NCBI GenBank assembly: GCA_022822325.1
Contig: JAJEBW010000029.1
Location: 44,529 to 108,528 of the forward strand
DNA length: 64,000 bases
Origin: Gemmatimonadota bacterium
GTDB lineage: Bacteria > Gemmatimonadota > Gemmatimonadetes > Longimicrobiales > Gaopeijiaceae
Reading direction: 5' to 3'
Positions 1 to 9,924 of this stretch are shown piece after piece. The notes beneath the pieces were generated by a model. That model saw only the letters and a list, made by a program, of their open reading frames with translations. It was not told where the DNA came from and searched no databases. The position numbers and the translations under genes were made by a program. Numbering within the stretch: the first letter of the stretch is position 1; every line of letters starts with the position of its first letter.

Positions 1-1220
1 AGGGGGGCTGCTTCATCGCCTTCCGTCGGGATTACGATCGTGCCCATTGACAGTTCGCGCCAAGCGCCGGGAGGCACCTGACGAAGGCTCATGGCGGCGG
101 CGAGACGGCGATCGAGTTCGCGGCTGTTGTCTGCGCCGCCCGAGAATCCATGGGACAAAAGATCGAATTCCTTGCCGTCCTTCTTCAGAGGTCCGGGTTC
201 CGCCTCGATTCCACGCTTGAGCATGGCAAGGACCTCGTCATGCGACATCCTCTTGCCCTGGGCACCCTCAGCGCGCGGAGCAAGCACGATTCCACGATTC
301 CCGAATCGCCCAAGGAGCCATTGCTCGATCGCCTCGATTCCCGTCGGACTCCACTGGGCAACTGCGTCATCCATGATCCCGTGCAACTCGCTCGCGATGT
401 GTTCCACGATATGCTGTTGGGACTCCGAGGGTTGCGGTAGGCATGCGCGATGCACGAGGAATGCCGGATCAAGGTCCGGTCCGAATCGCTCCAGCACTCG
501 GTACACGTTTTCTCGCACGGCAGTCAATGCAGTCAGGACCAAGCTGGGCAAGAGCCCCTCGACCATGTAGGCGAAATCGGCGACGAGCCGTTCGGCCAAC
601 GCCTCCTCGTTGACCACGGTGCCGGGCTCGACAACGCTGGAGTCCGGCTTCCCGTACACGACAATCCGGCAAGCACGAAAACCGATTGCGTTGCTGTGGT
701 CATCGTTGACTACCGCGCGATCGGATCCGGCGAGACTGTTCAGACACTCCACTATTTCCTTGCGAATCCCCTCGCGGTCCGGCTCCCCGGTGTAAAACGA
801 GATCAGGCGAAGTCGGTGCTGCTGATTTTCTGAGAGGATCCGCTCCAACAACGGCAGCGCGTTCGCGCCGGTCGTCGGATTCAGCCGCCAGTCGAGAATC
901 ACGATGTCCGCACGCGCCAAGGCCTTGGCGAGTGTCTCGTTTCCGGCTTGCTCTTCTTGGGGCGATACCACGCCGCAAACCATGCCTTGGCGCGCAAACG
1001 CCCGTGTGACCGGCTCAACTCGAAGGGGTCGTGGTGAAGGGGTTTGCGGTTGCGCTGCCGCTGGTGCTCTCCGCGTCGGCGCGCGCCGACCCGGCCGTGT
1101 CAGATGACTGTGCACAGAAGGACCCCCTGTCACGGAGAGTTCGTCGTCCACGACCACCGCCGTGAGGAGGAAGCGCCGGGCGATCTCGCGGCAGTGCTGT
1201 GTAAAGCCGTCAGTCGACAT
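1..1220 (-). CDS. Receiver-domain (response regulator-like) protein, partial at window edge
   Basis: This frame is open from an ATG at 1220 down to base 1 with no stop, so the 3' end lies outside the window; about 406 residues are visible. The first ~200 residues keep the receiver-domain landmarks: an acidic pair D25-D26, the phosphoacceptor-like D110 in the strand ending VILDW, T144 in the ISFYTGE strand, and K191-P192 in VVYGKP. A long Pro/Arg-rich insert separates the first strand from the rest. The C-terminal ~200 residues are helical and unrecognised. The start overlaps the stop of the upstream GHKL kinase-like gene (1210-1220), which implies translational coupling and a functional pair. 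I infer that it accepts phosphate from that kinase-like protein within a methylase-linked defence module. The fold assignment is fairly secure; the role is inference. Confidence 0.7.
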   Translation of the reverse strand, partial: MSTDGFTQHCREIARRFLLTAVVVDDELSVTGGPSVHSHLTRPGRRAPTRRAPAAAQPQTPSPRPLRVEPVTRAFARQGMVCGVVSPQEEQAGNETLAKALARADIVILDWRLNPTTGANALPLLERILSENQQHRLRLISFYTGEPDREGIRKEIVECLNSLAGSDRAVVNDDHSNAIGFRACRIVVYGKPDSSVVEPGTVVNEEALAERLVADFAYMVEGLLPSLVLTALTAVRENVYRVLERFGPDLDPAFLVHRACLPQPSESQQHIVEHIASELHGIMDDAVAQWSPTGIEAIEQWLLGRFGNRGIVLAPRAEGAQGKRMSHDEVLAMLKRGIEAEPGPLKKDGKEFDLLSHGFSGGADNSRELDRRLAAAMSLRQVPPGAWRELSMGTIVIPTEGDEAAP

Positions 1221-4182
1221 CGGACTGTTCGTCGTTCTCCTTGATGGGTGTTATCAGAAAGGTCGCACCCCGCTCCGGGCCGCCCGCTTCGAGAACGAGG
1301 TCGTAGTCCACCTCCCGCAGTGTTGCCCTCGAGATGTGCAGTCCCATGCCGCGCCCCCCCGGCTTCCGGGTGAACCCGATGTTGAAGATGTCGTCCCGGT
1401 CCCGGGTGTGAACCCCCGGTCCCGAGTCCGAGACGCGAAACGCCTTCCCGGTAGCGTCGAGCTGGATTCGGCGTTCAAGGCGCTCGTTCTGGCCGGCGAG
1501 CCAGTAGATCACATTGTCCACGAGATTGACGAAGACGGGATAGAAGGACGACGGGTAGCCCCGAACGGTAGCGGCGGCAAACGCTTCGGTCCTGGCCAAC
1601 TCGACGTTGTGCCTGGCCAGGCGCTGGCCGAACAGATTGATCAGGAAATCGTGGATTTCCCATCCGCGGATGTCCACTGCCTTGCGGTAAAGCCTCCTCT
1701 GGAGCGGCGTGAAGAGGGTGAGGTATCCGTCGAGATGATCGAAGCTGGTGCGGATGCTCTGATAGAGTGACATCAGTTCCCGGTTCGCATCGGCCCAGGC
1801 CTTGAGACTGCGGAGTCCCGACCGGATGGAACGTATGGCGGCGCCGAATTCGTGGCTGATGATCTCGATGGCCATGCCGAGCTGGGCGAGCTGGAGGTCG
1901 GCAGCGGCCTGTTCCCGTAGCGTGACGTTGCTCTGTTCAACCGCTTCGAGCTGATCGACCAGGGAGGAATCGCTCTTCAGGTTGACGGCCGCCAGATGAG
2001 AGCGAAGGGCATCGAGCCTGCGGGTGGCGTTGTCCAACGCCTCGCGGATCGGGGCTTCGAGGGCCGAGCGTTCCGCGATCAACTGCTGGTCGTCCAAATT
2101 CGTGAAGTCACGCCGAGCGAAATTGGCCATCGCGGCCCGAATCGCAGACTCGACGTCGCGCACACACTGGCCCGCGATCGTTCGGGTTCCAGTCAGGATG
2201 TCGTCTGCCGTCGCCTCCAAATCCTTGCGACCCGCCTTCGTCTCCCGCCGCGCGGTTTGCGCGACCTCGTTGAGAGCCGACGCCATCCGCTCTCTCGCGC
2301 TGACGTCAACCCCCGCTTTGGTCACCTCCTTCGTCACGACGCTCTCAATCGTGTCACGGATGTCGCGAACGCTCGCGACGAGGTTCTCGTACGCCTCCTG
2401 ATAGTCGCCCCACTCCTTCTGCAAGGCCCGGCTTATGCCGATTCGGGGCTTGGATACCCGGTAGTCGGTCTCGATATTCCTGAGGCTCCGTCTCGCTTCC
2501 CGTTCGAGATCGATGATTCGCCGAGCAGCCCTTGCACGATCGGTGTCGCGGCCGGCTTCCCTTACGCGCTCCTCGATCTCCAGACCCAATTCCACGACCT
2601 CATCAAGCGGCTTCTCCGTCTCCATCCGTTCGAAGAACGTGGTCAGATCCTTCTTGAACCTGGTGCGCTTGGCAGTAACCAGCTTGGCGCGGGCGCTCAG
2701 ATGTCGCTCGGTCTCTTCCATCTCCCGCTTGCGAGTCACGAACCGCTCGCCGTGAACTCCCCCCTTGCGGAAGAAGTCTGCGGCAACCTGCACGAGGAAG
2801 CTCTTCAGGATTCCCCGCAGATCGCGGTAGGCCTTGTTCTCGCGAAACCCTTCGCGACCAGCCTTCTCGCGAAGCTTCTTGTTGTTGATGGAGTCGACCT
2901 CAACGACACCGAACATCTGTCGGTAGGAGAAGTAGTAATAGGAAGCGCTTTTGGTCCGGCGGAGCTCGATTTCCAGCCAATCGTAGTCCGTGTTTCCGTA
3001 CGGTTGAATGCGCACCCCGTCCCGGTATATGTACAGCCCACCGATCTTTCGGGTCTTCGCAAGCACGCGGCCATGCTCCTCGGGTGGAAGCGTCGAGTGC
3101 CTTGCCACCCCTTCAACCGCAGCGAACCTGATGTGGAACGGACCGCAACCCGTCTTCTTCCCCTTCCCACCGCTCCAGTTGATCACATGGTCGCGCACGG
3201 TGTCGCCATATACGGACACGCTGCCCTTGAACTGGCCGTACTCGTCGAATCGTCCCCAGATCCGGTGGTCGGCGTTGTCGTACTCGCGACGTGTGAAGAA
3301 TTCGCTCTCGCCGATGAGGTCTTCGCAGGTGCCATCCGTCTGGTGGTCCCGAAAGGCGGTGCGAATCACAGGTGCCCCGCCATCCGCAAATGACGGAGAA
3401 GTGAACCCCAGGAGTGCCTTTTGCAGCGGTGGCGCCACGTCCGAGTCTGGATCCCCGGCGATGTGTGTTCGAGATTCGGGGATGCGGGGAGAAGGTAGAA
3501 GTGGGTGCCGTGACCGTCATCAAGGAGGCTCGGTTCGCCCAGGTACTCGGCCATTTCCAGGGGATCGACCTTGAATTGGGCAAGTTCGGTCTCCATTCGT
3601 TCCCACGCGTTTCCGTCCACTCGCTCGCGTAGGCGCTCGTTCCGGCTCTGGAAATAATCGACCATGTCCGCGACATCCTCGCCGCCGGGCAGAGTGCCGC
3701 CAGGGAAGGCCCGGAGCGGAATCCTGATGTCCTGGAGGTTCAGCTCGGGGCACTCGAAGACGCGCCAGCTAAGGAAGGCGGCCGTCACGTCGGACAGGAC
3801 GCCGTCACGCGAGGCGCGAGTAAGCACCAGCACTTGGGGAGCGATCGTCGCGATGGCGAGGCGGCCGATCCCTTTCTCTCCCAGCACAGGTCGGGTGCGC
3901 TTCGCGGATGCCGGAAGCCGCCTCTCCGCATGCTTTCGCTTGACACTGGCCTCGGTCGCGATCGTGAGCCATCGGTCGACGAACTCGTCCCTTATTCATT
4001 CCTGAGCCGTCGTCCCGCAGCACGAACAGCCCGTCGCTCCGGTAGTAGTCCACCTCGACCCGTTCGGCGTACGCGTCGTGCGCGTTCTTGAACAGTTCGC
4101 TGATCGCGGTCGGGATGCCGGCGATCTGTTGCCTCCCCAGCATGTCCAACGTTCGGGCCCGGGCCTTGAAACTGACGTCCAT
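1210..4182 (-). CDS. Two-headed GHKL ATPase: MORC/MutL-like N-terminus plus histidine-kinase-like C-terminus, with two frameshifts
   Basis: Three overlapping frames join into one ~990-residue protein. The first frame (from ATG 4182) has the GHKL N-box SELFKNAHDAY and the G1 box DDGSGMN. A one-base excess in the CCC run at 3989-3991 shifts to a frame carrying the G2 box GEKGIGRLA. A one-base deficit in the CCCC run at 3453-3456 shifts to the third frame, which runs to 1210. That part holds long coiled-coil helices, an H-box-like ISHEFGAAIRSI, then a second ATPase with N-box NLVDNVIYW, G1 SDSGPGV and G2 GGRGMGLHI. The stop is followed directly by the receiver gene, and the methyltransferase lies 5 bp upstream. 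The architecture recalls GHKL/MutL-MORC ATPases of restriction-modification loci fused to a kinase core. Correcting both indels restores a continuous protein, so assembly error is as likely as real inactivation. Confidence 0.75.
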
Positions 4183-4187
4183 TGGCC

Positions 4188-5309
4188 TCAGGTCTTGCCC
4201 GTCCGGGCCAGGTGGTCAGTGATGTGCCGCCCAACTACGCTTGCCAGCCTGACCGGCACCGCGTTGCCGATTTGTCGGGCTCGCGAGTTCAGGCTGCCGG
4301 AAAACCGGAAGTCCATCGGGAACGTCTGCAGACACGCCGCTTCCCGGACGCTGATGGCGCGATCCTGTTCGGGGTGTCCGAATCGTCCGTTGGAATAGCT
4401 GATGCATCGTGTCGTGAGCCCGGAGGCAGGCCGATCCCACGACATGCGTCCGTAGACATCGGTGTAGCCATTCGTATCCCGGTGACACTTGAGCTGCAGC
4501 CTCTTCTCCCGCCAGTCCCGGTTGCCGCCACCCTCGGGAGTTGCGCGGATGCGCTCCAGGTTGAGCGCGGACAGTCGGGCTGCCCGGTGGTCGTCGATCT
4601 CCGGATGGGTCTCGCCAGCCTGAATCTCCGGAAGATCCCCGATCCAGTCCCGTACCGTGGTGAATTCGGGATTGTCGGTTTCCGGACCGTGCGTCTTGTC
4701 CGGAAGACTCAATCGGCCATGTCGACTAGCGAGCAGGAGGAACCTCCGGCGACCCTGAGGCACTCCGTACCGTTTGAGGGACACGGAATCGTGTACCGGT
4801 TCCACATACCCCGCACCTTTCAGACCTCGAAGGAACTCGCCGAGTGGTTCGGAATCAGGGCACACATTCTGAATTCCCGGGACATTCTCCACAAACACGA
4901 TGTCAGGTTCGCACTTGCGAATGAAGCGGAGGAACTCCAGGAGCAGCGGTACCCGTTCGTCCTCGGCGGGTGCGGGACGGGTGGTGTTCTGCCTGGTGAA
5001 GGGCTGGCATGGGGCGCATCCGCAGAACAGGACCGGATGGGGACGTTGCCGGTCAACGAGTTTGCGAATCGAGTTTTCGTTCACCCGGCGAATGTCCCCG
5101 AGCTCAAAGGCCGCAGCCGGGAAGTTCAGCTTGAAGCTGTCCGCCGCATCGGTGTCCCAGTCGAGAGCGAACACCACGTCCATCCCGGCGTCCTGGAAGC
5201 CGCGGCTGGCCCCGCCGCAACCGGAGAAGAAGTCGAAGATCTTTATCCGTCGCGGCGCCCCGGCTTCTCCATTCGCTTCACGCGGCGTCACACCCCCCAC
5301 CCCCCTCAC
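4188..5309 (-). CDS. DNA (cytosine-5)-methyltransferase (Dcm family)
   Basis: This is a complete C5-cytosine methyltransferase of about 370 residues that methylates cytosine in a specific DNA site using S-adenosylmethionine. In order it shows motif I (DFFSGCGGASRG), the catalytic Cys loop motif IV (CAPCQPF), motif VI (VENVPG), motif VIII (GVPQGRRR), and motifs IX-X at the end (REAACLQTFP and QIGNAVP). The target-recognition region lies between VIII and IX. The longest frame begins at a GTG overlapping the stop of the M28 peptidase gene; a GTG near 5294 is an equally good start because homology begins at about residue 20. The stop lies 5 bp before the GHKL ATPase ATG, so the two genes and the receiver gene form one transcription unit. 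No restriction endonuclease is seen inside the window; it could lie to the left. Confidence 0.93.
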   Translation of the reverse strand: MRGVGGVTPREANGEAGAPRRIKIFDFFSGCGGASRGFQDAGMDVVFALDWDTDAADSFKLNFPAAAFELGDIRRVNENSIRKLVDRQRPHPVLFCGCAPCQPFTRQNTTRPAPAEDERVPLLLEFLRFIRKCEPDIVFVENVPGIQNVCPDSEPLGEFLRGLKGAGYVEPVHDSVSLKRYGVPQGRRRFLLLASRHGRLSLPDKTHGPETDNPEFTTVRDWIGDLPEIQAGETHPEIDDHRAARLSALNLERIRATPEGGGNRDWREKRLQLKCHRDTNGYTDVYGRMSWDRPASGLTTRCISYSNGRFGHPEQDRAISVREAACLQTFPMDFRFSGSLNSRARQIGNAVPVRLASVVGRHITDHLARTGKT

Positions 5310-8044
5310 CCCCCCTCCCCAATCACCACCTCGCCGCTCTCCGGCGCCACCGTCACCCGGGTTCGGATCATCGCCCGGTCGGACATCATGCGGATGTTGG
5401 GCGCCAGCTCCGGGGGCCGCGCGAAGCGGTCGCGGCCGAGGATTTCGCCGGGGCGCAGGAGGTGCTCGATCATGGCGAAGTGGATGGGGTCGCGGGTCGT
5501 GGCCGGAAAATCCAGGGCGACACCGTCGCTGCCGGCGCCCCAGTGCTCGATGCGGACGGGGAGTGGGCTCTCGGGGAGGGGGCGGCCATTCACGGCGATG
5601 GGCTGGGTGCCCGATTCGGGGAATTCGAATCGCAACATCTCGGCGCCCACCGAAGAATGGAGCACGATCCGAAGCGCGTTATCGGGGACCGTGCCGAGCG
5701 GATCCGCGGGGACGGCGCCCGCTTCGCTTCCGGCGGCGCCATCGGTCGTCCCGTCCTCGCCGGCCGCGTCATCCCCGGCTTCCCCGCCCGCCTCTTCGCC
5801 TTCGCCTCTCTCGCTCTCGCCGCCGCCTTCCTCCCCATCGCCCTCCTCCCCCACCACCACGATCCGGGGCAGCGGCGCATCCACGACCTCGGCCGCGGCC
5901 GTCGCATATCCCACCCGGCCACCGGTGAAGCTCCGCAGCGAATCGGGTGGCGAATCCGCGCCGAAGGGACCCACAGCGGCGACCCACGCGCTCCCCGGAT
6001 GCGACGCCTCGCGCGCGGCGTCGGTTCCCCACCACGCCTCGTCCGTCGACCGGTCCAGCGCATAGACCAGGGTCGAGGGCGCGGGACGGTCGGGAGAAGG
6101 TTGCGCGCCAGCGATCCCCAGCGCCAGAAAGACCGCCGCCGCGGCCGTCGCGCCCAGGCCGAGCCACCAGCCGCCCGGTTCGCGCATCACCTCGAGCGCC
6201 GGCAGAAGCAGGACGATCGCCACCCCGATCTGAATGGCGAGGATTGCCGCCAGCTCCATTCCCATGGCGAGCCACACCCCCTCCACCATCGGCGTGTGCA
6301 CGACCAGAACCGGGACGGCCGCCACGAGAACGGTCGCCCAGCGCAGCATTCCGGGACGGCGGCCCTTTCGCACGCCGATCAGCGCGGCCGCGCCCACGCA
6401 CCCCGCGATCGCCGGTCCCTGAAGATTCATCGCCCCGAGCGGAACCAGCGCCGTGGCGCCCACCGCGAGTCCGGCCGGAATGATCAGCGCGCCGGTGGCG
6501 AGTTCATTGGCGGCAATCCACCTCCGCACCAGACCGAAGACCGGCATGGCCAGCGCGAGCGCCGCTGCGACCAGGGCCAGGATGTACCACCCCTCCTCGT
6601 GGAAGAGGCCCGCTTGCAATGCGCCCACTTCCGGGTGCGCACCCACGCGCCATTGCAGGAGGAGGAAGCCGAGAGCGCCCATGGCGGCCAGATAGACCGC
6701 GGCCGTCACCGTCCCCAGCAGGACCGCGAACACGCTCGATCCGATCCAGAGCGCGAAGAGGAAGGCGAGCGCCCAGGCGCCCACCGCGGCGGCGGCGACC
6801 CCGCGAACCCAGACGGAGTCGTAGCTGACGATGCCCAGGCAGGGAAGCGACAGATAGGCGCGGGTGGGCGCGTGGACATCGGAGAGATCGGCGTCGCCGA
6901 GATGGCGCAGGAGGGCCAGCGCATTCTCGCCGTGGTGCTGCAGGGTGGCCTCCGAGAGGTTGGCCGGCGAGTCGTACTGCTGGTGATAGAGGTGGGCCCG
7001 CCCGATTCCCGCGAAGTTCAGCCCCTGGACGCCCGCCTCGCGAAAGTGGGTGAAGTCGGTGTCGTTGGGCATTCGGCGGTAGATGTCTTCGCTGAGCGAG
7101 TTGGCCCAGGCGGGGGCGCCCGATCTCGCCAGCGCCGCGATGACCCAGCCGTTCTCGTCGCCCGTCTCGAACATCGTGGAGGGGCCGCCTCCGCCCCGCA
7201 TCTCGAACGAGAGCGCGACCGCCACGTCGTCCATCCAGGGGTGTTCCCGAACGAAGGCCTGCGCGCCCAGGAGCCCGATCTCCTCCGCGTCGGTGAAGAG
7301 GACGACGAGGTCGTTGCGCAGAGCCGGACCCGCGCGGACGGCCCGCACCGCCTCGAGGATGGCGGCCACCCCGGCCCCGGCGTCGCCTGCGCCAAGCGCG
7401 ATGCCGCGGCTGTCGTAGTGCGCCGTGACGAGAACCGCGCGTCCGCTCGCCGCCGAGCCCCGAAGCCGCGCGACGACGTTGTGAACGGTGGCCGCGACGG
7501 TGTGACCGGCCCCGGCGCGCATCGAGGTGGCGGTCTGCACGGCGGGATCGAGGCCGAGAACGCGCAGCTCGCCGATCAGATAGGCGCGGGCCCGCGCGTG
7601 GGCGGGGGAGCCGGGGGGGTGGGCCTCGGACGCGATCTCGACGACATGCGTCATGGCGCGGCCGGAGGAAAACGCCGTGTCGGGCGCGCCCGCCGCCACC
7701 GGTTCGGGAATGCTCCGCCAACTGCTCGACAGCCAGCCCACGGCAAGGAGCGCGGCCAAGGTCAGCGGACCGCGCAACCCCCTGAGCGGTGCGGGCTGGG
7801 GATCGCCCACCCTCCTGACGCGGTGCCGGGAACGGCGTTTCGGTCGCGCAACCGGCGGCGTCTCGATCAGCCGGGGTCCGTTCGCGACGGTGGCCGGACG
7901 TCCCGCAGGCGCACCTTGCCCACCCGGCCGCTGGTGGCGCTCGGCGGCTCCCCGCGCAATCGAACGCCGAAGCTCCCTGACCTCGTCTTCGCTGATCCCC
8001 AGCTCGGCGAAGGTCGGAACGCGCGGCGGCTTATCCCTTGCCAT
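5306..8044 (-). CDS. M28 family zinc aminopeptidase with C-terminal membrane domain
   Basis: A 912-residue protein. A basic, disordered N-terminus of ~80 residues leads into one membrane segment (LTLAALLAVGWL), followed by an exported M28 peptidase domain. Zinc-site and catalytic landmarks are VTAHYDSRG (His, Asp), GAGDAGAGVA (bridging Asp), FTDAEEIGLLGA (catalytic Glu and ligand Glu), FTHF and the distal YHQQYDSP. The C-terminal half holds about eight hydrophobic segments and an Ala/Gly/Glu-rich acidic linker (near 5760-5860 in DNA), then a small beta-rich tail. The layout resembles the ERMP1/Fxna-like membrane aminopeptidases. It probably hydrolyses N-terminal residues from peptides at the outer face of the inner membrane. 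The stop abuts the methyltransferase start, but the functions appear unrelated. Confidence 0.88.
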   Translation of the reverse strand: MARDKPPRVPTFAELGISEDEVRELRRSIARGAAERHQRPGGQGAPAGRPATVANGPRLIETPPVARPKRRSRHRVRRVGDPQPAPLRGLRGPLTLAALLAVGWLSSSWRSIPEPVAAGAPDTAFSSGRAMTHVVEIASEAHPPGSPAHARARAYLIGELRVLGLDPAVQTATSMRAGAGHTVAATVHNVVARLRGSAASGRAVLVTAHYDSRGIALGAGDAGAGVAAILEAVRAVRAGPALRNDLVVLFTDAEEIGLLGAQAFVREHPWMDDVAVALSFEMRGGGGPSTMFETGDENGWVIAALARSGAPAWANSLSEDIYRRMPNDTDFTHFREAGVQGLNFAGIGRAHLYHQQYDSPANLSEATLQHHGENALALLRHLGDADLSDVHAPTRAYLSLPCLGIVSYDSVWVRGVAAAAVGAWALAFLFALWIGSSVFAVLLGTVTAAVYLAAMGALGFLLLQWRVGAHPEVGALQAGLFHEEGWYILALVAAALALAMPVFGLVRRWIAANELATGALIIPAGLAVGATALVPLGAMNLQGPAIAGCVGAAALIGVRKGRRPGMLRWATVLVAAVPVLVVHTPMVEGVWLAMGMELAAILAIQIGVAIVLLLPALEVMREPGGWWLGLGATAAAAVFLALGIAGAQPSPDRPAPSTLVYALDRSTDEAWWGTDAAREASHPGSAWVAAVGPFGADSPPDSLRSFTGGRVGYATAAAEVVDAPLPRIVVVGEEGDGEEGGGESERGEGEEAGGEAGDDAAGEDGTTDGAAGSEAGAVPADPLGTVPDNALRIVLHSSVGAEMLRFEFPESGTQPIAVNGRPLPESPLPVRIEHWGAGSDGVALDFPATTRDPIHFAMIEHLLRPGEILGRDRFARPPELAPNIRMMSDRAMIRTRVTVAPESGEVVIGEGG

Positions 8045-8095
8045 GCGACTTGTCCCTTGCCATCCGGGTCATCCTTTGCCATGCAGGCTCTCGGG

Positions 8096-9538
8096 TTAGA
8101 TCGGTCCTTCCTCCCAGGGGCCCCACATGGCATAGGTGGCGCTTGCGACTTCGCCCCCGGCCCGGCGGGAACCCTGAACATTGAAGAATAGTACACGGCC
8201 GTCGGGGCTGAAGCAGGAACCCGCGAATTCGCCCGGCTGGCGCCCCTCCGGATCCATCGGCGAACGCACCAGATTGACGATTCGGCCCTCGCGGTCCAGG
8301 CCCCGCACGAACTGGTCGCCGGAGCCGTCCTCGCACATCACCAGGCCGCCGCGCGGACTCAGCACGACGTTGTCGGGGCTGTCGAGCACATCCGGCCCGG
8401 GGGACTCGAAGACGAGACGGAGCTCGCCGCGGTCCTCGTCCAGGGGACGGTAGTGGAAGACCTGGCCGCTGGTCGCGTCGCCGCCATTGGTCGAAACGAC
8501 ATAGATCCCGTCGTCGCCATGGAAGGCGCCCTCCAGACGGGCGAAGCGCGCGCCCCCCCGGTCGACGCCCTGGCGGAAGACGGCCAGTTGGTCGTCCGCG
8601 GCGTTGGCCGGATCGGGATCGGGAATCTCCACCCAGTGCACGGGCAACGCGGCCCCGGGGGTCTGGCCACGCGCGGTGAGGTATCCGGGCTCGCCGGTCA
8701 CCGCCATCATCTGGAGCCGTCCGCCCGCCGCCAACGCCCCCGGCCGATCGGGAAGGAAGCGGTAGAGGCCCGCGCCCGGACGCCGGTTCGGCACATACCA
8801 GGTGTCCTCCGTCTCATAGACGATCCCCGTCGCCGGATCCACCGCCACCGCCTCGTGAACGAAGCGCCCCATCGCCCGCAGCGGCACCGGATCGACCGGC
8901 CCGGCGGCGTCCACCGGCACCTCGAAGATGTAGCCGTGCGGCTGCGCGAAGCCCTCCCCCCGCCCCGTCGTGATCTCCTCGCAGGAGAGCCAGCTCCCCC
9001 ACGGCGTCGGTCCCCCGGCGCAGTTGACCCGCGTTCCGGCCAGCGAAACGAACTCGTCCACCAGTTCGACGCCCTGCTCGCCGCCATTCCCGTCCCCCGT
9101 CATGCGCACCTCCAGCGAGGTCGTGCCGCCGCTGCCCAGCGGATCGTAGGCCGGCGCGCCGATCGCCTCCGCGGTCTCGGCGTCATCCACCATCTCGTGA
9201 TTGCGAATCAGCCGGACATTGCCGTTCGGGAGCGGGAAGGCGGCCATCCCGTCGAAGGCGTTCGGAACGATCAGACCGTCGCGCACCGTCGATGGCCTCC
9301 CGCCGGAGCTCAGCCGCACGCAGCGAAAACCCTCGGGAATCTCCAGCTCGGGGCTGTCGGCGCTGCGAACGAGGTTGCCGTAGGGGCGAATGATCGAGAC
9401 TGCGGCCCCGGTCGCGTCGCTCCCCTCCATGTCTTCCCGGCGGCTGTACGCCATCAGACCCGCCAGCGAAGGAGTGAGCACGGCGCCTCCGGCCGCGCGG
9501 GCGAAGCGGTGGAGAAAGCTGCGGCGATTCATCGGCAT
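8096..9538 (-). CDS. DUF839 / PhoX-like protein with Tat signal
   Basis: A 480-residue exported protein. The N-terminus has the twin-arginine motif NRRSFLHRF followed by a hydrophobic stretch, so it should cross the membrane folded. The body matches the DUF839 (PhoX-type) beta-propeller family: an early PEGFRCVRLSSGG block, RNHEMV, the conserved CAGGPTPWGSWLSCEE region, then FVHEAVAVDP, ETEDTWY and GLYRFLPD blocks, and a late FAGSCFSPDG block. PhoX enzymes are Ca/Fe phosphatases, but DUF839 members often lack the full metal site and I could not check every ligand. A phosphatase activity is therefore only a family-level guess. A second in-frame ATG lies two codons downstream. It is transcribed divergently from the epimerase-like gene across a 386 bp spacer. 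Confidence 0.85.
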   Translation of the reverse strand: MPMNRRSFLHRFARAAGGAVLTPSLAGLMAYSRREDMEGSDATGAAVSIIRPYGNLVRSADSPELEIPEGFRCVRLSSGGRPSTVRDGLIVPNAFDGMAAFPLPNGNVRLIRNHEMVDDAETAEAIGAPAYDPLGSGGTTSLEVRMTGDGNGGEQGVELVDEFVSLAGTRVNCAGGPTPWGSWLSCEEITTGRGEGFAQPHGYIFEVPVDAAGPVDPVPLRAMGRFVHEAVAVDPATGIVYETEDTWYVPNRRPGAGLYRFLPDRPGALAAGGRLQMMAVTGEPGYLTARGQTPGAALPVHWVEIPDPDPANAADDQLAVFRQGVDRGGARFARLEGAFHGDDGIYVVSTNGGDATSGQVFHYRPLDEDRGELRLVFESPGPDVLDSPDNVVLSPRGGLVMCEDGSGDQFVRGLDREGRIVNLVRSPMDPEGRQPGEFAGSCFSPDGRVLFFNVQGSRRAGGEVASATYAMWGPWEEGPI

Positions 9539-9924
9539 GGGACCAAGTCTCCCTGGGTTGGCAGGCGGCGTTTTTCGGATCGGGGCGTCGTCGTCGGAAC
9601 GTCGTCGTCGGAAAAAGACGAGGAGCGAGGGGTTGCGCGCGCACCTTCGCCGGCGCGGCTACCGTCCGGGCCGGCCCGCGCAGGGGCCGGAGGCCGTCTC
9701 CCCGTCGCGCTGAACGCTGTCCGAATGAGGTCGCGTCCGCAACCCGCGTCACCGGATCGTTGCCGACGCGACCGATTCGTTACCCTCGCGAATCCGGCTT
9801 CGGCATTGGCGCCCCCGGCCCCCCGGCCCGTACATTCTTCACCGTCCGGCGCCACCCAAATCCCCCATTTCGACGACCCCGAATCACACACACGCAGGCT
9901 CACCCCCACACCACGGAGCCCCCC
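9539..9924. other. Divergent intergenic spacer with promoters and a dispersed repeat
   Basis: This 386 bp region separates two divergently transcribed Tat-protein genes, so it should hold both promoters. A promoter-like TACATTCTTCAC block (around 9831-9842) lies about 85 bp before the epimerase-like gene. The first half carries one copy of the 68 bp dispersed repeat described separately. No convincing gene is present on either strand. Confidence 0.5.
9627..9694 (-). repeat. Dispersed intergenic repeat, copy A (68 bp)
   Basis: Read on the minus strand, bases 9694-9663 (32 nt) match 32319-32350 on the plus strand exactly. Bases 9642-9627 (16 nt) match 32371-32386 exactly. The two blocks are separated by exactly 20 variable bases in both copies. 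The element includes the self-complementary core GGGCCGGCCC, so a short hairpin is possible. It has no coding capacity of its own. Confidence 0.75.

Noticed and set aside
5462..8191. Long plus-strand open frame (~900 codons) opposite the M28 peptidase
   Set aside because: It is an antisense shadow of a GC-rich gene: composition is Arg/Gly/His-rich with no domain, while the minus strand has clear M28 motifs.
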